DNA of 9,226 bases from Spirochaetales bacterium (GTDB lineage Bacteria; Spirochaetota; Spirochaetia; ARS1246). The notes beneath the pieces were generated by a model, which worked only from the letters and a program-made list of their open reading frames with translations, did not search any database and was not told the origin of the DNA. Positions 5,560 through 9,226 of the stretch are shown piece after piece. The stretch is from the NCBI GenBank assembly GCA_016930115.1, contig JAFGHN010000024.1, positions 1 through 9,226 of the forward strand, in the 5' to 3' direction. How positions within the stretch are numbered: position 1 is the first letter of the stretch; each line of letters begins with the position of its first letter. The position numbers and the translations under genes were made by a program.

Positions 5560-6996
5560 TCAAACCTTCTGCATTTCCAGCAAACTCTCGGCCTGCTCGA
5601 GAAGCTGCTCAGCGGTTTCTCCTTCGCCGGAAAAAACTGAAAAACCGATGGCCGCTTCAATCTGCACGGTTTCCCCTTTTATCTTCCAATCTCCTGTATT
5701 GATCTTCCCCAGCGTTTCAAGGCTGAACAGTGAAACGCCGTCTATGTCCAGACCGGGGATGAGCAGCGCAAGCTGGGATTCCTCTTTGTACTTGAAACAA
5801 TGCGCCTTTCTATCGGATATACCCTGCAATTCCCCGGCTATCTGTTTTACCAGGCCTTTTGTCTCATCGGCGCCGTTCTCATCGGTGAGACGGCCGTAGT
5901 TGGTGAGCTCCACAATGATGATTGAGAACGTCCCCTTCTGTATCCCGGTCCTTCTCGCTTCCTCCTCAAGCATGCGGAAAAATTGTGAGAATAGCGGTAG
6001 TCCCGTTTTCTCGTCAATTTCCTCATGCCGGATTATCGACTCATAGGCCACGGCGCGTTCAATCGAATGCTCCGCCAAACTCGCGATAATCTGAAGGATC
6101 CTCTCGGAGTTGAAGTTGTACTTTTCGAAAGGCATCTCCTGTATATTGAGGACCCCCCAAACGTGCTGTGAGAGATTCAACGGGATGGTGATGATATTTC
6201 TCCCTCGGTCCATTTTTGAAAGGTTGTCGTATTGAAGGAGCATGCGGACCGAAAAAAGGCTGTTGTTCCTGTACACCCAGCCTTCAATGGTGCCGTCAAC
6301 GGGGATCACCGTCTCTCTGCTTTCATCGGCCTCCCAGCCCCTCGAGGCGGCGAGGCGGAGCTCATGCTTCGATGCATCGTGTCTCCATACCGATGCTTTT
6401 GCGGCACGGGTGAAAATCTGAACGGTTTCCAACAAGACGTCCAGCGCCTGGTTGACGTCCAGCGTGTCGAGCTTTCGCAGTTGGGCGTGCAGCGACGTAA
6501 TAGCTTCCTGTTGTCTTGAAACCCGCTCATCGAGCTCGCGGTTCACCTTGAAAAGCGCGTCGGATTTTCTCTTCAACAACCAGTTTTCCCGGGACAGTTC
6601 GTGCATCCGGTTCTTCAGTCCCGTTATCTGTGAACGAGCGGTGGTGCGAATGACGCCAAAAACGTAAACGCAGATAAGACCGGTCGCGGCGGCTATCGGC
6701 GAATCTGAAAGAAGCTCTTTCCAGTAGCCGTCGGCGCTCCATCCTTCTGAAAGGAGGTACATCGCCGCCGGGAGAGCGCCGGCCACAACCGCGGCACAGA
6801 TGCCAAAGGCAAAGAACCCCCATCCCGCGCCGTAAAGTGCGGCGATGAGCGCGCTGGCAAGGAGGTAGGGAATATAGTAAAGTGAGGCGAAACCCGGATC
6901 GTCGGCAAAGAAAAAGTTTATCGCGCCGATAATCAGGAAAACAGCGATGATTTCGAGGGGAACGATCAGTCTCTTCACAGTTATTTTCCGGGCCAT
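5560..6996 (-). CDS. PelD-like membrane GAF / degenerate GGDEF regulator
   Basis: Inner-membrane regulator of 478 residues (Pseudomonas PelD about 455). Hydrophobic segments lie at about 10-30, 38-55, 57-82 and 100-117. They are followed by a charged, probably coiled-coil helix (121-175), a GAF domain (about 180-318) and a GGDEF-like domain (about 325-478). The GGDEF fold is recognisable from EKTGLPLF (329-336) and the closing EQAESLLEMQK, but the active-site position reads KEESQ (404-408). It therefore should not make c-di-GMP. PelD normally binds c-di-GMP through an RxxD motif five residues before that site; here the residues are DRKA (395-398). In Pseudomonas this protein activates polymer synthesis when bound to c-di-GMP. 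The ATG at 6994-6996 has no clear ribosome site and overlaps a TATAAT box; a GTG at codon 7 is an alternative. Confidence 0.85.
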   Translation of the reverse strand: MARKITVKRLIVPLEIIAVFLIIGAINFFFADDPGFASLYYIPYLLASALIAALYGAGWGFFAFGICAAVVAGALPAAMYLLSEGWSADGYWKELLSDSPIAAATGLICVYVFGVIRTTARSQITGLKNRMHELSRENWLLKRKSDALFKVNRELDERVSRQQEAITSLHAQLRKLDTLDVNQALDVLLETVQIFTRAAKASVWRHDASKHELRLAASRGWEADESRETVIPVDGTIEGWVYRNNSLFSVRMLLQYDNLSKMDRGRNIITIPLNLSQHVWGVLNIQEMPFEKYNFNSERILQIIASLAEHSIERAVAYESIIRHEEIDEKTGLPLFSQFFRMLEEEARRTGIQKGTFSIIIVELTNYGRLTDENGADETKGLVKQIAGELQGISDRKAHCFKYKEESQLALLIPGLDIDGVSLFSLETLGKINTGDWKIKGETVQIEAAIGFSVFSGEGETAEQLLEQAESLLEMQKV

Positions 6997-7002
6997 TATA
7001 AA
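6974..7002 (+). promoter_or_regulatory. Promoter of the divergent TPR gene
   Basis: TTCACA (6974-6979) and TATAAA (6997-7002) are separated by exactly 17 bp. The -35 lies inside the first codons of pelD on the other strand. A start near 7009 would leave a leader of about 41 nt containing T7 at 7022-7028 and the AGAGGA ribosome site at 7039-7044. Confidence 0.5.
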
Positions 7003-7023
7003 TGATTTGGAACGATTTGTCTT
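6995..7023 (-). promoter_or_regulatory. Promoter candidate for the pelDEFG operon
   Basis: On the minus strand, AAGACA (7018-7023) and a perfect TATAAT (6995-7000) are separated by 17 bp. The -10 overlaps the annotated pelD ATG, so RNA starting here (near 6988) would lack it. Either translation begins at the downstream GTG, or the operon uses another promoter further upstream. The -10 also overlaps that of the divergent gene by 4 bp. Confidence 0.4.
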
Positions 7024-7049
7024 TTTTTAGACCTGGCTAGAGGAATACC

Positions 7050-9226
7050 ATGAGAGAAATGCTACGACTGCTTTCTTTGACGCTTGTCATTTTCTTGAGC
7101 GCAAATCTGGCCGCCCAGGAAACCGGCGATCAGGAGACCGGGGAAGAAGCGCTGCCGGCGCCATCGGGCTCGCTTATCGATCCGGTGTTTCCTGAAAGCA
7201 ACACCGCGATCGTTCAGTTTGAGGCGGAAGAGGCTGTTTCAACCAACTTTGCAAAAAGCCCCACCCTCGACTACAGCGCGTCGGGATCCAGGACACTCCA
7301 GCTCAATCGCTACACGGAGCTGTTCGGCAACGCGGCGTTTTACGCGGAGTATGTCTTTTTTGTCGAAGAGCGCGGAACCTACGATCTCTACTACGGCGGG
7401 ACCCCCCCCGGTCCTGCGGATGAGGTATTCCCGTCCTACGCGTCTCCTTTCTCATACACCCTCGATCAAGGGCAGGCGGTAGAGGTGTACAGAGAAGATG
7501 TGAATGTCATCGAGCGTTATTCACCAAATTACTACTGGGTGAAATTCGGGAATGCGGAGCTCCGTCCGGGCGTGCACAGGATAAGAATCGAGGTCAGGGA
7601 AAAGCGGAAATACGACGGTAAGTTCTTTTTCTATCTCGACACTCTTCTTTTCATCGATGCCGCGCGCTTCGACCGTGCGGCAGGAGTACCGGCGGTCTTC
7701 CCGCGCAATCCGGACAACAGAAGCATCGACACCCCCATGAAGACATTCAACGACTACAGGTATCTGGTGACCGTTGAGCCCGAAAACGTGGACAACTATA
7801 TCGAGTTTTCCCTGGTCTATGCGTTGACAGGCGACTATCTGAACGCGCTTCGAAACGCAAACAGGGCGATGTTGTTTGATCCTGAGAATACTGAGGCGAG
7901 GCTTCTTGCCGCGAAGTACCGCTTGTGGAAAGGTGAGGCGGATGAAGCTCTGAAGACCTACGACACTCTGCTCGAAATGCAGCCGGATCTTCGTGAGGCC
8001 TGGGCGGAGGCCGGTAAGGTCGCCGCCTGGATCGGCAGGTACGAAGATTCCATCGATTATTACACCCGGGCGCTTGGATACTTCCCGGATGATCTGAATC
8101 TGGCGGTGAACAAGGCGATCACCTTGCTCTGGGCATCGAGGGAACCCGAGGCCGAAGAGATTTTTGGAGACGTGGAGGCCGCCGCCGCGGCGGATGCGGA
8201 TCAGGCGCTGGAGCTTGGGGAGATCCTCGTTGCAAACGGTTATCCTGACAGGGCGATCAGCTTCTACCTGCGGTCAATCGACGAGCACCCTGAGTACGTT
8301 GAGCTTTACTTAAGACTCGTTCAGGCATACGCGGAGGCCGGGCAGGCGGAGAAGTCGTCCACGGTGTACGACGAAATCAGCAAACGGTTTGTCTCTTCCG
8401 GGCGGCTTGACGCGCTTCTCGAGTCGTTCGCCGTTAAGGAAAGCATGAAGGAGCAGGTCATCGAGGGCTTCACCGATGCCCTCGCCGGGAATCCCGACAA
8501 CCTCGCCTTGAGGGAGCAACTGGTACAGGCTTATTTCTGGAACGGCCTGCGGAAAAAAGCCATTGAAGAGTATCACAACATTATCGTCAACCAGGCGTAT
8601 ATCACCCTGTCCGGTTTTGACCGGCGGTCTGCGGAGCTGTTTGAATTGATGGACACGTTGAGCGTGTTCAAGAGGCGATACGGTGAGCTCCCGCCTGAGA
8701 TCAAAGCGCATCGTTCGGAACTGGAGGCGGCCTTCGGAGCATACACCGCCGCACAAAACCAGTTCGAGAAATTCGATCAGAAAGTCAAGAAAGCAAAGGA
8801 TGCCGGAAATCCTCCTCCGGAGCCTGAGGGCGAGCACCCTCAGGTCGTCCTGAACGATGCCCAATCGGTTCTTGCGGATTCGGCGGCCCTGGCGTCGGAG
8901 TACCTGCGATGGATCAGAGCGTTCACTCAAGACAGCGAAGCGCTGCTGGACAAACGGAATGCAATTGCCGCCGAAGAGCAGGAGAGCCGGGACTCGTTTG
9001 TCAGGCTCATCGCCGGTTCGGGTTGGCGCTGGAACAGGGAGCAGACTATCGGGGAGCTGAAACAAGTTTCCGCATCAGGGTTTGTTCTTGCCGATTACGT
9101 GCTGGGAAGAATTTATTCCGTTGGCGAGCAGTACGCATCCGCCCGCTCTCTTCTTGAGCCGGTTGCCGCTACAGGCGACGCACCGGCGGGCTACGCGGTA
9201 ATACAAAACTCCCTCTGGGGCGGCGA
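7050..9226 (+). CDS. Secreted CBM-like and TPR protein, 3' end outside window
   Basis: Open frame of 725 codons running off the window. The start ATG has AGAGGA 5 nt upstream. Residues 1-22 are a signal peptide (basic Arg2/Arg6, hydrophobic core, SANLAA before Gln23). Residues 54-207 resemble a CBM6/35-type beta-sandwich: an opening VQFEAEEA, then ERGTYDLYYGG, LRPGVHRIRIEV and a closing YLDTLLFIDAARF. TPR-like helices follow from about 246 to 445 (for example GDYLNALRNANRAMLFDPEN and GYPDRAISFYLRSIDEHPEY). Residues 551-650 are charged helices with a Pro/Glu linker near 588-598. The protein is probably periplasmic. Divergence from pelD suggests a role in Pel export or modification, perhaps like the TPR part of PelB, but this is inference; I do not recognise the family. 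C8 at 7402-7409 lies inside the coding sequence. Confidence 0.85.
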   Translation, partial: MREMLRLLSLTLVIFLSANLAAQETGDQETGEEALPAPSGSLIDPVFPESNTAIVQFEAEEAVSTNFAKSPTLDYSASGSRTLQLNRYTELFGNAAFYAEYVFFVEERGTYDLYYGGTPPGPADEVFPSYASPFSYTLDQGQAVEVYREDVNVIERYSPNYYWVKFGNAELRPGVHRIRIEVREKRKYDGKFFFYLDTLLFIDAARFDRAAGVPAVFPRNPDNRSIDTPMKTFNDYRYLVTVEPENVDNYIEFSLVYALTGDYLNALRNANRAMLFDPENTEARLLAAKYRLWKGEADEALKTYDTLLEMQPDLREAWAEAGKVAAWIGRYEDSIDYYTRALGYFPDDLNLAVNKAITLLWASREPEAEEIFGDVEAAAAADADQALELGEILVANGYPDRAISFYLRSIDEHPEYVELYLRLVQAYAEAGQAEKSSTVYDEISKRFVSSGRLDALLESFAVKESMKEQVIEGFTDALAGNPDNLALREQLVQAYFWNGLRKKAIEEYHNIIVNQAYITLSGFDRRSAELFELMDTLSVFKRRYGELPPEIKAHRSELEAAFGAYTAAQNQFEKFDQKVKKAKDAGNPPPEPEGEHPQVVLNDAQSVLADSAALASEYLRWIRAFTQDSEALLDKRNAIAAEEQESRDSFVRLIAGSGWRWNREQTIGELKQVSASGFVLADYVLGRIYSVGEQYASARSLLEPVAATGDAPAGYAVIQNSLWGG
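7402..7409 (+). repeat. C8 homopolymer inside the TPR gene
   Basis: Eight consecutive C encode Thr-Pro-Pro at about residues 118-120, inside the CBM-like domain. A slip of one base would shift the frame and remove the TPR part. Confidence 0.9.

Noticed and set aside
8310..9065. 251-codon open frame on the minus strand
   Set aside because: It is antisense to the TPR gene, whose frame reads as a clean helical protein; the antisense frame is an Arg/Leu-rich shadow.

Overview
The window looks like a chromosomal segment of a diderm bacterium of moderate to high GC. A spirochaete is my best guess but is not proven. The lipoprotein at the left has a relaxed lipobox (Ala-Phe-Ser-Cys) of the kind spirochaetes tolerate, and the right-hand gene is an exported TPR protein beside a Pel polysaccharide synthesis cluster.

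Left part (1-1830): a lipoprotein gene (159-1079, +) carries a small palindromic element inserted exactly at its signal peptide. The element has 23-bp perfect inverted repeats (173-195 and 275-297) and is flanked by an 8-bp direct repeat (163-170 and 301-308). Element plus one direct repeat is 138 bp, so it lies in frame. Removing it on paper restores an ordinary 18-residue lipoprotein signal peptide read from the ATG at 159. The lipoprotein gene converges on an AT-richer vapBC-type toxin-antitoxin pair (1161-1789, -). The pair has a clear promoter, a palindromic operator candidate over the -10, and a GTGA gene overlap.

Middle part (1908-6996, -): a tight four-gene operon in the order pelD-pelE-pelF-pelG. 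The products are a membrane GAF/degenerate-GGDEF regulator, a helical TPR-like protein, a GT4 glycosyltransferase and a polytopic flippase-like transporter. Junctions are 2 nt, 2 nt and a 1-nt overlap, and a hairpin follows pelG. Together they would make the inner-membrane complex that polymerises and translocates a Pel-type exopolysaccharide. Two departures from Pseudomonas Pel stand out: PelD lacks the RxxD c-di-GMP-binding motif at the expected place, and PelE lacks membrane anchors.

Right part (7050-9226, +, cut by the window end): a large secreted protein is transcribed divergently from pelD. It has a signal peptide, an N-terminal CBM6/35-like beta-sandwich and then TPR repeats. It is a candidate periplasmic partner for Pel export, in the role filled by the PelB TPR region in Pseudomonas. 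The -10 boxes of the two divergent promoters overlap in the 53-bp intergene. pelA, pelB and pelC homologues are not seen here. The unique reading of the window is therefore a rearranged Pel locus next to a lipoprotein gene interrupted in frame by a palindromic mobile repeat.
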